NCBI GenBank assembly: GCA_005408345.1
Contig: SEMN01000181.1
Location: 1-64,000, forward strand
From: Macquaria australasica
Lineage: Eukaryota > Chordata > Actinopteri > Centrarchiformes > Percichthyidae
Length of the DNA: 64,000 nucleotides
Direction: 5' to 3'
Part shown: in pieces, positions 34,502 through 45,334 of the stretch
How positions within the stretch are numbered: position 1 is the first letter of the stretch
Layout of the letters: each line of letters starts with the position of its first letter
Made by a program: the position numbers and the translations under genes
Notes under the pieces: model-generated
Told to the model about the DNA's origin: nothing
Databases searched by the model: none
What the model saw: only the letters and a program-made list of their open reading frames with translations

Positions 34502-35555
34502 GCATATTATGTTATCTTTTTGCATTAGAAGAAAAGAAAAAAATGATGTACAAAACGTTCTAAACAAAAGCCACTAAGTATGCAGCAGTATTACCAAGAG
34601 GAAAAGAGAGACAAAAATAATAAATTAAATTAATATTTAAATTAATAAAATTACCAATCTGCCAATTCTGTTGATTATCCATATTAATCAGTTATTTACT
34701 CCATCAGTTACATGGCCAAATTCAATTGCTTGGGGGCAAAAATGAGCTGCTGAGGCCCTTTTTCCTCTGAGTAGAAACAGATTTTTTAAACATGGATGAT
34801 GCACGAAGACTGTTCACATGCAAAACATTTAAAGATCCCCTCCAGACACATTTAAAACATAAAAATACTTATCAGTTTGTGTTTGATATGGTTTACATAA
34901 AGTTAGTTAGTTACTACTCTTTCTCCCTCATTGAAAAATCCTGTTGGGCACAAGATGTCTTCTTTCACTGGGACATCCCTTGTGAGTTTTCCACCTCACA
35001 CTTGTGTAAGTTGCTTATTCGACCAATGATTGTCTTCCCAGCCAGTTGCGATGTCACAAAATCATCTCATATGTCCACGTGTTAAACTGAGATTCAAGGT
35101 GAGCAGACGGACTTTCTTCCTTCAGCAGAAGAATGTGAAAAAAAATGCGCACGTACATCATTACTCAGTGAGGGTAGCTCAAACATCACAGTGAAGGAAC
35201 AGGAAGCCAAACACATCTTGAGTGGTGGGGGCTTTAAATGAGTTGTAGAAAGCCTTGGAGATGAAAGTCCTTTATCTGGTTAAAGTTTAGTTAATTAACC
35301 AATAAAACCTGAAAATTATATTTAGTTTCATTGATATAGAACTGAGACGGAGATAATGCTGCCAAATGAAATTAAACAAAGAATGCAAGAATGCACTGCT
35401 TTCTGCTGCCTTAGCTTTGATTGATGTTAAAAAGCATCTTTATATTAGAATAATAAAATTACACATAGTCAACTGTAAATCTTTTTTTTCCCCATAAAAA
35501 CATGCAAATAAGAGTGAGTAGATTTTGTAGCCCTGAGTAACATCTGCATGGCATC
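34500..35555. other. AT-rich noncoding stretch
   Basis: Very AT-rich near 34610-34660. A 97-codon plus-strand frame (34792-35085) has no domain. The start of that frame resembles dispersed fish sequence but I cannot assign a family. Confidence 0.35.
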
Positions 35556-35589
35556 CTCTCAGGCAGCACACAGCCCCAACAAACCAGGG
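35556..35589 (+). repeat. Repeat family H, 5' part of interrupted copy
   Basis: 'CTCAGGCAGCACACAGCCCC', then AACAAACCAGGG, matches 30447-30477. The match stops abruptly at the start of the composite insertion and resumes at 36661. Confidence 0.75.
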
Positions 35590-36660
35590 CTGTTTTCGAA
35601 ACCACCTACTGTACTATCGGTATGTACTGATTTGGCCAAAATGTAGCATGCAGTATGCAGTATGCAAACAAAAGCAAAATCTCCAGTCTGCATCGGACCA
35701 GTCCTCACCTACTGTATCCCACAATGCAAAGCGATGGAACAGTCCCCATTGTTTTAATGACAGACAGCAACACTACCGCGTCAGTGGTTGACATGGAGGA
35801 ATATAAAGAGAAGTACCACATAACATTTTTTTCTATCATGTGCAAGCAGAAATTGTGACGAGGCTACAGCTTAACAGCTGTTAGCCGTTCTATTGTTTAC
35901 TTCCGCTTTTCAAAACTTAGCCTGGCCTAGCATACTGCAAAATAAATCGATTTAACAGTTTCATACTGCATACTACCGATGAACGCAGTATACAGTATGT
36001 AGTACATACTGCCTACTGCGTTCGTCTGTAGCATGTGGCAGGCGGTTTCAAAAACAGCACGAGCGTGTTTGAAATCGCATACTAACGTACTGCATACTAC
36101 ATACTCAATCAGTATGTACTTCATACTGCGTACTAAATTAATGACTTAGTATGCCATTACCAGCAGACTGTTCACACTGAAGTATACTCAAGAGATACAT
36201 CTTCTCTGCATCACATGACTGTATCGATCACATGACCGGCCCCAGCTACCGTTGAATGAAAATTGTTCATCACAAATGTGAATCAACATAACCTCTTCCA
36301 GTAAATTTAATATTTTACAGTATAATTTTAAGGTAAATTAACATCATTAAATGTTTTACTGTCAAATATTTTTTCTTAGCATCCTGGGTCCTGAGTAGCT
36401 TCTGTTTCACATTCACTCTCCATCATTCCTAATTATTTTACTGCCATTGCACAGTCTGAAGAGACACAGTGCATCATGAGGCAGTTGAGTATGTTCGGTA
36501 AACTCACAAATACATTCTCAGAAATTCTTGCTAATCCAGTATACATCTGGGTATTTCTCGCATACACAAAATCCACATACTATGCAGTTGGAACACTACA
36601 TACTCAATTTAACGTCATACTTAGTATGAATAGTACGAATAGTATTAGTAGTAGTAGTAG
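35590..36660. mobile_element. 1.07 kb composite insertion flanked by 15-16 bp direct repeats
   Basis: The segment splits a family H repeat. The 15 bp CCCAACAAACCAGGG at 35575-35589 is repeated exactly at 36661-36675 (16 bp if the next C is counted). The left end 'GCTGTTTTCGAAACCACCTA' pairs with an internal inverted copy at about 36040-36058 (reverse complement 'GCTGTTTTTGAAACCGCCTG'), defining one MITE-like unit of about 470 bp. The rest is a second unit rich in CATACT/AGTATG motifs, typical of teleost 'GTATGTAGTATGC' elements, and ends in a (TAG)n tract. There is no transposase or reverse transcriptase. A 15 bp duplication plus a simple 3' tail suits retroposition better than the TIR-type mechanisms suggested by the ends. 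Confidence 0.7.
36642..36660. repeat. (TAG)n tract at insertion boundary
   Basis: About five TAG/GTA units lie exactly against the right-hand 15 bp direct repeat, where a retroposon tail would be expected. Confidence 0.85.
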
Positions 36661-36735
36661 CCCAACAAACCAGGGCAGCCTGTTTGTCACCTGAGGGGCC
36701 TAACCCAGGGCAAGAAAGCCCATTAGCATTTGCTG
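36661..36735 (+). repeat. Repeat family H, 3' part of interrupted copy
   Basis: 'CCCAACAAACCAGGGCAGCC', then TGTTTGTCACCTGAGG and 'ACCCAGGGCAAGAAAGCCC', continues the family H sequence of 30463-30530 with a few substitutions. Confidence 0.75.
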
Positions 36736-36739
36736 CAAC

Positions 36740-37695
36740 TGAAGCTCCTTAATACAACATTTGTATAATGTATTGGTGACTGAACAGTAATAGGACAACG
36801 TCGAGACCACCTATGAGCTCTGAGAGAAACACAAAGAGGTGACTGGGAGCTTCTTTTCACACAGTGACTTATTAACCACAGTCTGATATATTGATTAGAT
36901 GTTTAGAAAGTGTCACGTGAGTGTGTAGTTTATCCGAGGCTGACATAAATTGACCCCGGGGAGGAATTTCCAGCTGTAATGCTTTGCCAAACTGTAGCGA
37001 TGATGATGACTGTTCAAGGAGGAATGCAGCAACTTTAAAAGTGTTTCCTGTGAGTATATCCTGTCAGCGTTTTACTGAAAGGACTTTTTCATCAATAAAA
37101 AAGAGAAGTACAAACATTTTGGAAATGCCTCTCTGGTGAAAAGTTCTAACAACCACTCAAACCAGAAGGAACTTAATAGCATCTTTTTATTCCTGGTTTT
37201 ATTCCTATCCACCATTCAAAATTGGAAGTTTCCCATGACTTTCCTCTGGCACTCTGGTCAGGTTTGTTTGTGTCCGTCTGCACATCATTAACACCCTCAC
37301 ACTGCTCCATGTTGCAGTGTGTGAAACTGTGCTGCTGATCCCTGCGATGTCACAGGCTGTCCTGCTTTCAGGGGCTTATGGAGGAAAGGTAACAAGCTGC
37401 TTTATCCTCATTAGCATCATTACATTATGACGTGCCTCCAGCTAGTGTTGTCTTTCTCTGTCTCCAGCCCTCCCTCACTCTGTCCCCCTTGTCTTTATGC
37501 CCTTCCCTGCCTCTGACTTCGCATCAGTGGTAGCTAGACAAAGTGTATTTTATTGCATTTGTAAGAGAGATGCAGATGAGGAGAGACAGGGTGATGCAGA
37601 AGTGGTAGAGAAAATGTCAGAGCCACTCTTGAGGAGTTTGCCTCACTGTATCCACCTTGTCCCGCTGGAAGTGGTGCAACCACAAAAACTACCAT
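36740..37695. other. Noncoding stretch
   Basis: Unique sequence. A possible donor GAAAG|GTAACA lies near 37388 without a supporting acceptor. A 70-codon plus frame at 37497-37709 has no domain. Confidence 0.4.
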
Positions 37696-37699
37696 TCAG

Positions 37700-37790
37700 A
37701 TGCTCTTGAGCAAGGTGCTTAACCCCAATCAATCCAGTGAGGCCACTAGTGGCTGCAGGGTTCAAACCATCAGAGATGGTAACTGATGAC
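37700..37790. repeat. Possible SINE-type fragment
   Basis: 'CTCTTGAGCAAGGTGCTTAA', then CCCC, is a box familiar from fish short repeats. It is followed by GGGTTCAAACC, which fits an RNA polymerase III B-box. No A-box or tail is clear, so the assignment is tentative. Confidence 0.4.
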
Positions 37791-38069
37791 AATTTGCAAC
37801 TGAATATTAGTCCCTCTTTAAAATATAGACATGTTTTTGATAGTGACCTGGTAGGATTATCATTTTTAGGAAGGTTAACTGCAGTCATTCATTCTTGTAA
37901 AGTGTTAATTATGACCAATTGCAATCAATAGGGTCTCCCCATTTAAAATTATAGGTGCAGTCCACCGAGTTTACATGTCAAAGTCAAATTACTAGTCATG
38001 GCGAGCACTACTACTACTTCATTATACTTCATAATACTTCATTATATACTTGTATAATATCTAGTGTTG

Positions 38070-38630
38070 ATATTTGTCAAGTCTGAGAAAATACTCAAGT
38101 GACATCACAAAGTAATGTGGGCTTAGGCTTGTAGACTCTCACCCATTGTTTTCTATTTAAACCTGCAAACCGCCCTCGCCATGACACGCGTCATCACGAG
38201 TTAAAACGTGTGATCTGGTCAGGATGTGCCACTGTTCTATTTCCTATCAACACAAGTCAACATCCTGGCTATACTGCACATTGACTACTTCCTAGTATGA
38301 CATACAGTATGTAGTGTGTGCTACAGATGTCAAATGATGCAAAGCTCTGTGACACGACAGATAACAGAAAGCCCTTACAAACTGGAAGCATGGAGTTTGA
38401 AAAAATGTGGGTGTTACCCCTGCAGGAAAGGTCCAACAAAAGATGCTATCGAGTTTCATTATGGGACATGTAGGATCCAGTGTTTTTGGACCTTGACACA
38501 GCCTAGTGACTAAGAGTCAGAATATCTCGACCTCTGCGGCTTCAATTTTGAGCATTCTTTCTATTCTGTCTCTTGTGAGTCCCCCCAAATACTTGGAAGT
38601 GCAATACTAAAACAGGGACTAACACCAGAA
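38070..38630 (+). repeat. Dispersed repeat family B, copy 2 (extended)
   Basis: 'ACTCAAGTGACATCACAAAG', 'GCTTGTAGACTCTCA', 'TTTCATTATGGGACATGTAG' continuing GATCCAGTGTTTTTGGA, 'ATATCTCGACCTCTGCGGCT' and 'CTCTTGTGAGTCCCCCC'. The 5' part beginning ACTCAAGTGACATCAC is shared with 62300-62600. A diverged or inserted segment lies at about 38150-38370. Confidence 0.7.
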
Positions 38631-39104
38631 AATGAATAAACCTAAGCTTTTTATGTTAATGCTGTTAAAACTGTTGTTTGACAGTGGATGAAGTTTGCTT
38701 AGAGCAAATGTCATCCATTGATGAAGGCCATGAGATGTGGCTGAAAGCCCGGGAAAATTACAGTAAGTGGACCTTTGTCAAACTATTATTTCCAATGAAC
38801 TCAAGTAAAATAAAAACTGATTGGATCTTTTAGAGTCTAATTTTATTTATTTAAAAAATGCATTTGAAGCCTTTTAGGTAGAATTTGGTTTTAACGATTT
38901 TATTTTATCTTCAAACTGAATAGTAAAATAGAAACATAATTTCTTGTTTACAACAATGCTATTGGATAAAATAATCTTGAGAATAATTAATCTGTCTTAC
39001 TTCAAGGTATTATCCCATGTTTGCTGAAAGTGAAATCATCTGGTGGTTATTTTTGTGCTCGCTGTAGAGCAAAAGATTTTCAACACTGATATAAACAGCT
39101 TGCT

Positions 39105-39475
39105 GAGATGGGAGCGGCGAGGAAAGCTTTAAACCTCAGCGATGGTTTTGTAGCCAAAGCTGAACTTGAGCTAAATGGGGACGCCACCTGTCAGAAGGAG
39201 CCATTAGTGGGAAATCCCATTACCAGTAATCCTGTATGCGCAGTGGTAATAACAGCAACTAGTCTCCACTCTCTCCCTCTGTCTCTGTTTGTCCCTCCTG
39301 GCACCGGCGACAGTCGTGCTACAACATCTGTCGTCGTGGCGACAGGCTCGTGGGTGTCAGGGTTATAAGGGGGCACGACCCCTGGCAAATTTCCTCCCAG
39401 GTGGATAGAGAGGCTCGCTCAGGATATTAATGCCGCTCCATGCCAGCTGCAGTTTACAGTCGCAACAGTAAGTCT
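39105..39475. promoter_or_regulatory. Candidate conserved element or cryptic exon
   Basis: A unique GC-balanced block beginning 'GATGGGAGCGGCGAGGAAAG'. It carries an 86-codon plus frame without a domain (39108-39368). Near its end, 'AAATTTCCTCCCAG' could be an acceptor at 39400 and ACA|GTAAGT a donor at 39468, enclosing 67 nt. The 67 nt would shift frame if included. Enhancer, cryptic exon and chance are all possible. Confidence 0.3.
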
Positions 39476-39639
39476 TATCCTCTGTGCTGTGCTGTTCTCT
39501 GTGTGCTTGTTTTTCAGACAGTTTGGACAGTTTCAACTATGTGTAAGATCACAACATGACATTCTTCATATCAATGCTGTGCCACTGTGTTGTAGCACTG
39601 GGTCTCAGTCGCCTGTATCAATATAACCACAGTACTGTT

Positions 39640-39780
39640 TTTTTACTTTTACGTTTGGTGCCAACCAATATGTGTCTGTAGCCCTGAGCACCAAAGGTTG
39701 CCACTGAATGTCTGGTCAGATTTGTAATCTTGTTTGCTTATACCTTATAACTTATTTGTGGCCACTTGGGTTTACCTTTA
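39640..39780 (+). repeat. Family I repeat, 5' part
   Basis: 'CACTGAATGTCTGGTCAGAT', then TTGTAATCTT, is shared with 43530-43565 ('CATTGAATGTCTGGTCAGAT'). The 3' part appears at 40205-40480 after a family D insertion, as it does at 44010-44150. Confidence 0.5.
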
Positions 39781-39804
39781 ACTTTTGTTAATGGAAACAC
39801 GACT

Positions 39805-40195
39805 AACAGTCCACAGCCATGGTAGCAGCTCTGTGAGGCTGTACTTGTATAGTGACAATGCTAATATGCTAAGGTTTAGCAGGTATAATGTTTACCATGT
39901 TCACTATCATAGTTTAGCATCTTAGCATGCTAACGTTTTGCTAATTAACACTAAACACAAAGTACAGCTGGGGCTGATGGGAATGTTTTATTCATCACAT
40001 GTAAACACATTTGACCTGATGATGGTGCTACAATTACAATTACAATTGATCCTGAGGGGAACATGAATGTCTCTACAAAATGTCATGGCAATCCATCCAA
40101 TAGTTGTTGCCATGTTTCAGTCTAGACCAAAGTGGTGGACTGACTGACAGACCGACAGACATTACTGTCCCTAAAGCCATGCTGTTTGCTTGGCT
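39805..40195 (+). repeat. Dispersed repeat family D, plus copy nested in family I
   Basis: 'AGTCCACAGCCATGGTAGCA', 'TTAGCATGCTAACGTTTTGC', 'ATGGCAATCCATCCAATAGT', 'CCAAAGTGGTGGACTGACTG' and the 3' end 'GCTTGGCTAAAAAGG'. This is a very common teleost repeat. It separates two halves of the family I repeat. Confidence 0.85.
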
Positions 40196-40204
40196 AAAAA
40201 GGTT

Positions 40205-40480
40205 TTTGTAGCTAAACATGTTTCTGTTTCTCAAAGTGAGGTATCAACAAAAGTATCATTCTGCTATTTGGTACCAAAATTCAGGTGTCGTATTGGCAAT
40301 TCTGTCAAAAAAGTTAAAATGATATCCAGCCCCTCTAAAGAGCAAGGGTTCAGTTGGGAGTTAAAACTCTTCACCGAAGGAATAAAAGCAGAAAGTAAGC
40401 CTTTTGTCAAAAGCATGAATTTTGTCCAATTGTTTAGCCCTACAGCAAATATGATAACTTCCTCCATTGTGGACCCCCTT
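40205..40480 (+). repeat. Family I repeat, 3' part
   Basis: 'GCTAAACATGTTTCTGTTTC', then 'AGTGAGGTATCAACAAAAGT', and 'GATAACTTCCTCCATTGTGG' correspond to 44010-44150 ('ACACATGTTTATATTTCCCA', 'GTAAGGTGTTGAAAAAGTAT' and 'TAGTTTCCTCCATTGTG'). The 118-codon frame at 40190-40546 is incidental. Confidence 0.5.
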
Positions 40481-40894
40481 CTGGGTCTCTCTGTTCCCTC
40501 AGAGGCAGGTCAGCTCCAAAATATCACCATTTGTTTGTGTGACTGAGCCCTTATTCCACCACAAAACATCTTACTGAGGCTGAGGTTAGGGTGGATGGTT
40601 GGGCCTAAAAAGAATCAGACTTTGACATCAGAGATTGCAGTTCTTGTCAGTAAAGTGCTTTTTTTTCTCAGAAGTCTGATTGATTTTTGTCTGCACTGGT
40701 GATGTTTGTCACAGTCACAATTTACCCTCCTTTTTTTTACACTGCCAAAGAAGTCTGCACATTTTCCCTGCAATCAAACTCTCAGCAGCTCAGCTCATTA
40801 ATTACTGCACCTTCACCCAGGGAGGAAAATGCCAGTCTGTGAAATGACTGAACTAAAAACCTGCACAGCCTTGGCTTTCAGTCACTGTGTTGTG

Positions 40895-41225
40895 ACTCTT
40901 GGGTGCAGGAACAAACCTTGACCTTGCAGCACTGCTGGCAGAGGCAAGGACTCGCCGGGCTGCATCAGGCTGGACACACAACTCCGCCGAGAGGGAGGAG
41001 AGGGGGAGAGAGAGAGTGAGAGAAGAAGGGAGGGGCCGAGAGAGTCGTGTGGAGAGAGTGACAGAGAGAGCCTCAGAGCACAGGAGGCGGACGGAGAGAG
41101 GGTGGAGAGGGCCGAGCCGTCCCTCTCTGTAGCTGGAGGTGAATGTGTAAGGATGGTCCCTGGATTTCATCCTGCCAGTGTCGACTGTGTCCCGGGCTGC
41201 TCGCTGTCTCTCTCTGCCGGTAGGG
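40895..41225 (+). promoter_or_regulatory. Candidate promoter with purine-rich 5' exon
   Basis: The sequence turns from CpG-containing ('AGGACTCGCCGGGCTGCATC', 'ACAACTCCGCCGAGAGGGAG') into a GA-rich tract over 40985-41115. It then offers donor sites GGAG|GTGAAT at 41139 and GCCG|GTAGGG at 41220. Purine-rich, CpG-containing sequence before a donor is typical of fish 5' untranslated first exons. Opposed long frames on both strands (130 and 77 codons) result from low complexity. No TATA box is visible. If real, it would be an alternative start of a rightward gene, like the 26.2-26.8 kb block. Confidence 0.35.
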
Positions 41226-41583
41226 CTGCTGCTTTCACTTTCCATGTTACTCTTCTATTCTTCTTGTTTTCCTGTCATCTGCCTGCATATACACACTTTT
41301 GGCATGTGTGTGTCCTGTGTGAGGTGATAATAGGAGAGGAGAGTGGTGCGGGCTGCATATAGTCTGTTTACACCCGCTGCCCAGGCAGGTGTCTGGCAGA
41401 GAGGACTGCAGCAGCTGCACTGGCATGTCCCCCACCACCCTCCACCCCCCCACCCATTCCCTCTTCCCATCTCTTTCCTGTAGTCTGATGTCATGGCAGC
41501 TGATGTTTGTGCTGGAGGACACCCAGAGCTCGCTGCAAACTAGGGCTGAAGGGACTTTTCAACTTCTCAGACAGTGCCTGGAC

Positions 41584-41600
41584 TGTTGTTGTTGTTGTTG
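41584..41600. repeat. (TTG)n tract
   Basis: About six TTG units. A poly(T) run follows at about 41690-41700. Confidence 0.85.
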
Positions 41601-41959
41601 TCCTTTCTGTCTACCCCCCATTCCCATGTCTCCCTTCCCTCTCCAGTCATGCAGAGGCTGTTGTGTCCTCCAAGCAGCTTTAGAGACTTTTTTTTTTTTT
41701 GTTGTTTTTTGCTGCATCCTCTTTTGCTGAGCACAGGACGGCTGTGTGATGAATCCCTATTGATCCTTTAAACAGACCCAGGAATAGTTCATTACATCAG
41801 GCCTGTCTCTGCTGACCTAGACAACATTCCACTTACAAAGTGGATGGGCTCCTGTGCCATACTCCCCATTACTGCAAATGAGATGGAGGGTCACTAGCAG
41901 TCACTTCTCTGCCTTACAAAATTTCTCTTCATCCCACATATCTTAATACACTTTAATAG

Positions 41960-42290
41960 GTTTTAAGCAAAGCACACATTAATTCATCAATAATGAGTTT
42001 GGGGCTCCGGCGCAGGATTATGTGTGACTTGTGTGATCTTGGTGGATATAATTCCATCTCCGAGGCCAGATCTGTTTTTTCGGTTCTTGGTTTTTATCCT
42101 CAGGGGCAGGATTTTCAGGTTGGGTAGATTATGCAGCATTAAGCTGATTGGTATCAGATAATTCCACAATGATGAAATCCTCTGTGGTTATGAATTAAAA
42201 TGGGCTGAGCTCTGCTGTTGTTGTTTTATGCTACTGAGAATTCATGTGCAGTTTACTGAATGTACCTTTTTACTGATTTTAGATTCCGCA
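41960..42290. promoter_or_regulatory. Candidate conserved noncoding element
   Basis: A unique AT-rich block dense in homeodomain-like cores: 'CACACATTAATTCATCAATA', 'CAGGATTATGTGTGACTTGT', 'GATTATGCAGCATTAAGCTG' and 'TCAGATAATTCCACAATGAT'. No repeat family or credible frame passes through it. It lies about 0.8 kb downstream of the purine-rich candidate promoter, a common arrangement for enhancers. Confidence 0.4.
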
Positions 42291-42484
42291 TATCACAGCT
42301 GTCAGGAAGGAGGAGATTTGTTTTCTTGTCCAATATTTACCAAAACACTTCCTGCCTGCTTTGAATCAGCAACTCGGCCGTCCTCAGAAAAACAAAACTG
42401 TAGATTCAAAGAGTGTTCAGAGAGGATAACACATCCAAATCTCTGCTGCAGAAGCCTTTTCCACCAGTAAAGTGCACTGAAGCA

Positions 42485-42740
42485 TTTAGGCTGTGTTAAA
42501 TCATCAGCATGCGTTAAATAAATCATGGGCCCATCAGGAGTTTTCAGGAGCAGTGTTCAGAGCAGGCGAGAGGGAGCCAGGAAGCTGTGACAAGCGTCTG
42601 ATGAGTCATCTCGCGTTCCGTTTCAAAGGCGGTAGGTAAAGGCCCCGCCAGCTGGACAGAGGCTTGCTCTGCTGGCCTGTCATTCATTATCACACCAAGG
42701 AGACTCCACTCCAACATAATGATTCTGATTGGAGGTTGAA
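42485..42740. promoter_or_regulatory. Candidate conserved noncoding element
   Basis: A non-repetitive block with 'CATGCGTTAAATAAATCATG', 'TGATGAGTCATCTCGCGTTC' (an AP-1/MAF-like TGAGTCA core) and 'GTCATTCATTATCACACCAA'. The palindromic GATGAGTCATC at about 42600 is notable. Function is inferred. Confidence 0.35.
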
Positions 42741-42744
42741 CGGA

Positions 42745-43525
42745 ATCCAAATCTAAGACACTGACTCATTTTTCATCTACAAATATGAGTCGTCGTCATT
42801 GTGTTTGTAGAAGTGAAATTTAGGGGGCTCATTTGAGACAGAGAATGAACAACTGCTAGCATGATGTCTTATTTCACATATGCTCAGCGTAGGTGGATAA
42901 TCCAGCTCCAGATTTGTTTGAAGAACTCACTGAATATGAGCATCAGTACAGGCTTCATATTGTCATGCTAAACTTTGTAAGCATGAGGAATGGTTGCTAT
43001 CACATGTAAACATCTACCGCTGTCTACTCATAAGACCTTGCATTTTGCTTTCTACACCTGGACTGATTATAGTCTCATTCCTAACAAAGTGACACTGTCG
43101 TCAACTAAGAGTCAAGAGCATTCTTTGTTTGTTGAAGAGCATAAAACAACCTAAAATTATAAGTGACCTCTTGTGACCATGTGAATAATGATTTTCACAC
43201 TATTCAGTGACAGACTCAGTCGTGAGGTTGTTAGCATCCCGTCACACCAAACAGTGGTACTCCAAAATTCATTTGGACATCTTTGCCAAGTAAGTGGTGC
43301 TGGAAGCTTGGTGATGAAGTGACTACTTGTGGGAAGTGCGTGGCTACCACTCTGTTGTTGCTAGTTGTGTTCTTTGAAAAATGGCGTTGCTTCTCATTCG
43401 AAGATAGAATTGGGGTATATAAAATTGGCAGGTGCGACACAGCTAATTTGGGTTGGGTATCAAACCTCCATATGCCAATCAAATTGTTTCTTTAGGACCG
43501 GATATTGACTGTCAAGTACTGAAAG
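42745..43525. other. Noncoding stretch
   Basis: No gene or repeat recognised. Frames at 43231-43482 and 43283-43495 lie on opposite strands of the same sequence and look random. Confidence 0.4.
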
Positions 43526-43529
43526 TTGG

Positions 43530-44150
43530 CATTGAATGTCTGGTCAGATTGGTTATCTTTTACTTTAAACCCTGTGAATACAATACAAATTATACAAATT
43601 TGGCCAATTTGTGACTATTACACAATGTTATACGTTGCTTAGTGAATGCAGCACATCAGTTGTACAGTTCCAGCAGTGTCAATCCTCTGTCAGTTCTTAC
43701 ACAGGATGCATTCAGGCACAGTATTGGGTGTAGGTCACCTGCGCTTGGCCCAATAAACAGTATGTACTGTATAAGCAACTAAAACAGAACAAAATAGAAC
43801 AGTAAAAATACGCTTTTACACTGGTAAAGTTACACAAGTAATATGTGACCTGTTATACAGCTTCTGTAGACAGCTGGATTAAAACAGAAACTATTCTATC
43901 AGATGCTCCTCATGTGTAGACTAGCCTTTATCTTGGCAAAGTTCTTGTACAGCTGCTTGTGTTGTGTGACAACATTTAATTACTGTTGATCCAAATGATC
44001 CAAATGGGTTTACACATGTTTATATTTCCCAAAGTAAGGTGTTGAAAAAGTATTGATTTTGTACTGGTACCGAACCTCACTGGCTATACTAACAAAAGCT
44101 TTCAACCAATACCCAGCCATAAAGTTATAATAGTTTCCTCCATTGTGTGT
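43530..44150 (+). repeat. Family I repeat, second copy
   Basis: The 5' box (GAATGTCTGGTCAGATTGG) and the 3' boxes near 44010-44150 match 39640-40480. The 43600-44010 middle part differs from the family D insert at the corresponding place in copy 1, so either this copy holds another insertion or this is native sequence. Extent and class are uncertain. Confidence 0.45.
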
Positions 44151-44174
44151 TCCTTCAAAGGTCGGCACTGTCAG

Positions 44175-45190
44175 TACAGTTTGCAGTTGGTCAATGGCAC
44201 AAATTCACATGTCCAAGTTCACAAAATCTGAACTCTATAAGAAAGCAGCACACAAAAAGTACTTGCATGGTGCAAATCCACTGCTCCTCAATCCACATTG
44301 CTCCTCAAGCAAATCTGCAAAACACAGAGATTGAAATAAACTGGTAATGCAATCGCAGAGTTCTTGATGAACAAACTTACTGTACTACCATAGCATTTTT
44401 TGCATCTGACCAAATAAACTGCACTAAACGAACCAGATGTGAGCGTGATTATTTAGCCAGTATAGGACACGCCACACAGACACAGTCCTCTGCCTCTCTC
44501 TGCTCAGTGATAAGATGCATGGTTCAGCCATTGTGCGATGTGGATTACAATCTGTTTATGCATGCCCAGCATTGGCCCACTGGGTCTCTCGGATTGGTGT
44601 CAACAAGTTGCCATAAGGCCCGGTAACATGTGGCAGGGGAAAGCTGCAGGGGATTATTCTGCTGGTGCTCACTCTGTCTCTTCCAATAATTACCACAATT
44701 ACTGTCAGCAGACATAACAGGCATTCTGGAGATGCTATACATTATGAACAATGGTGTGTCATATTGGTTTAGTTTGACTGTTACAACAAGGCTGCAGTTA
44801 CAAGTGAACTACAAGTCAGCAAAGACACGTGACTGTAGTGAACATTCGGCTAGAAGAGTAGGCTGGTTGATCATCAAATCATTTGAAACTCACCTTTTCC
44901 ACGTTTTGGATGTGTAATTTCAGTCTGTCAGACACATTATGAAGATTATGCATCAGATAGAAGCCACTCTCACGTTCATAGCTCCTGCTCTCAGCTAAAT
45001 GCAGCTCTCACTGTAGCATGACCAGTAGAGGCAAATTTGTGCTGCTGCAGAGCTGTACTATGTACTCACACATTCAGATGTGTTCCATATGTACATGAAC
45101 ATCAAAATATGCAAAAAAATATAACAAACAGCCTGTGCACATAAATTACAAGGACAGGTGCTATAAGAGCCAACCATTCCATAAACAGGT
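44175..45190. other. Noncoding stretch
   Basis: Unique sequence with overlapping short frames only. Confidence 0.4.
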
Positions 45191-45194
45191 GCTG

Positions 45195-45330
45195 AGTTGA
45201 GGTACCCTGGTGGCTTGGGGATTAAAGTACTGATTGAATTGCAATGTTCACCGGGGACTTTTGTTGCATGTCAATCCCCATCCTTCTCTCCTCATTTCCT
45301 GTCCAAGGAAAAGAAATTGTTGCCTGAGTT
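45195..45330 (+). repeat. Degenerate tRNA-derived SINE
   Basis: 'GGTACCCTGGTGGCTTGGGG', then ATTAAAGTACTGA, resembles a tRNA-like head with an A-box. 'GCAATGTTCACCGGGGACTT' occupies the B-box position. 'TTGTTGCATGTCAATCCCCA', then 'CTCCTCATTTCCTGTCC', is the characteristic 3' body of a very common fish SINE. It is degraded and no target duplication is visible. Confidence 0.7.
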
Positions 45331-45334
45331 GGGA

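Noticed and set aside
34215..34577. Plus-strand frame with Ile-Tyr repeats
   Set aside because: Translation of the (TA)n microsatellite.
35877..36140. Multiple CATACTGC/GTATGC inverted motifs suggesting a structured RNA
   Set aside because: They are typical of the teleost GTATGTAGTATGC MITE ends and are explained by the composite insertion.
40853..41245. 130-codon minus-strand frame and opposing plus-strand frames
   Set aside because: Stop-poor purine-rich low-complexity sequence opens frames on both strands. No domain.
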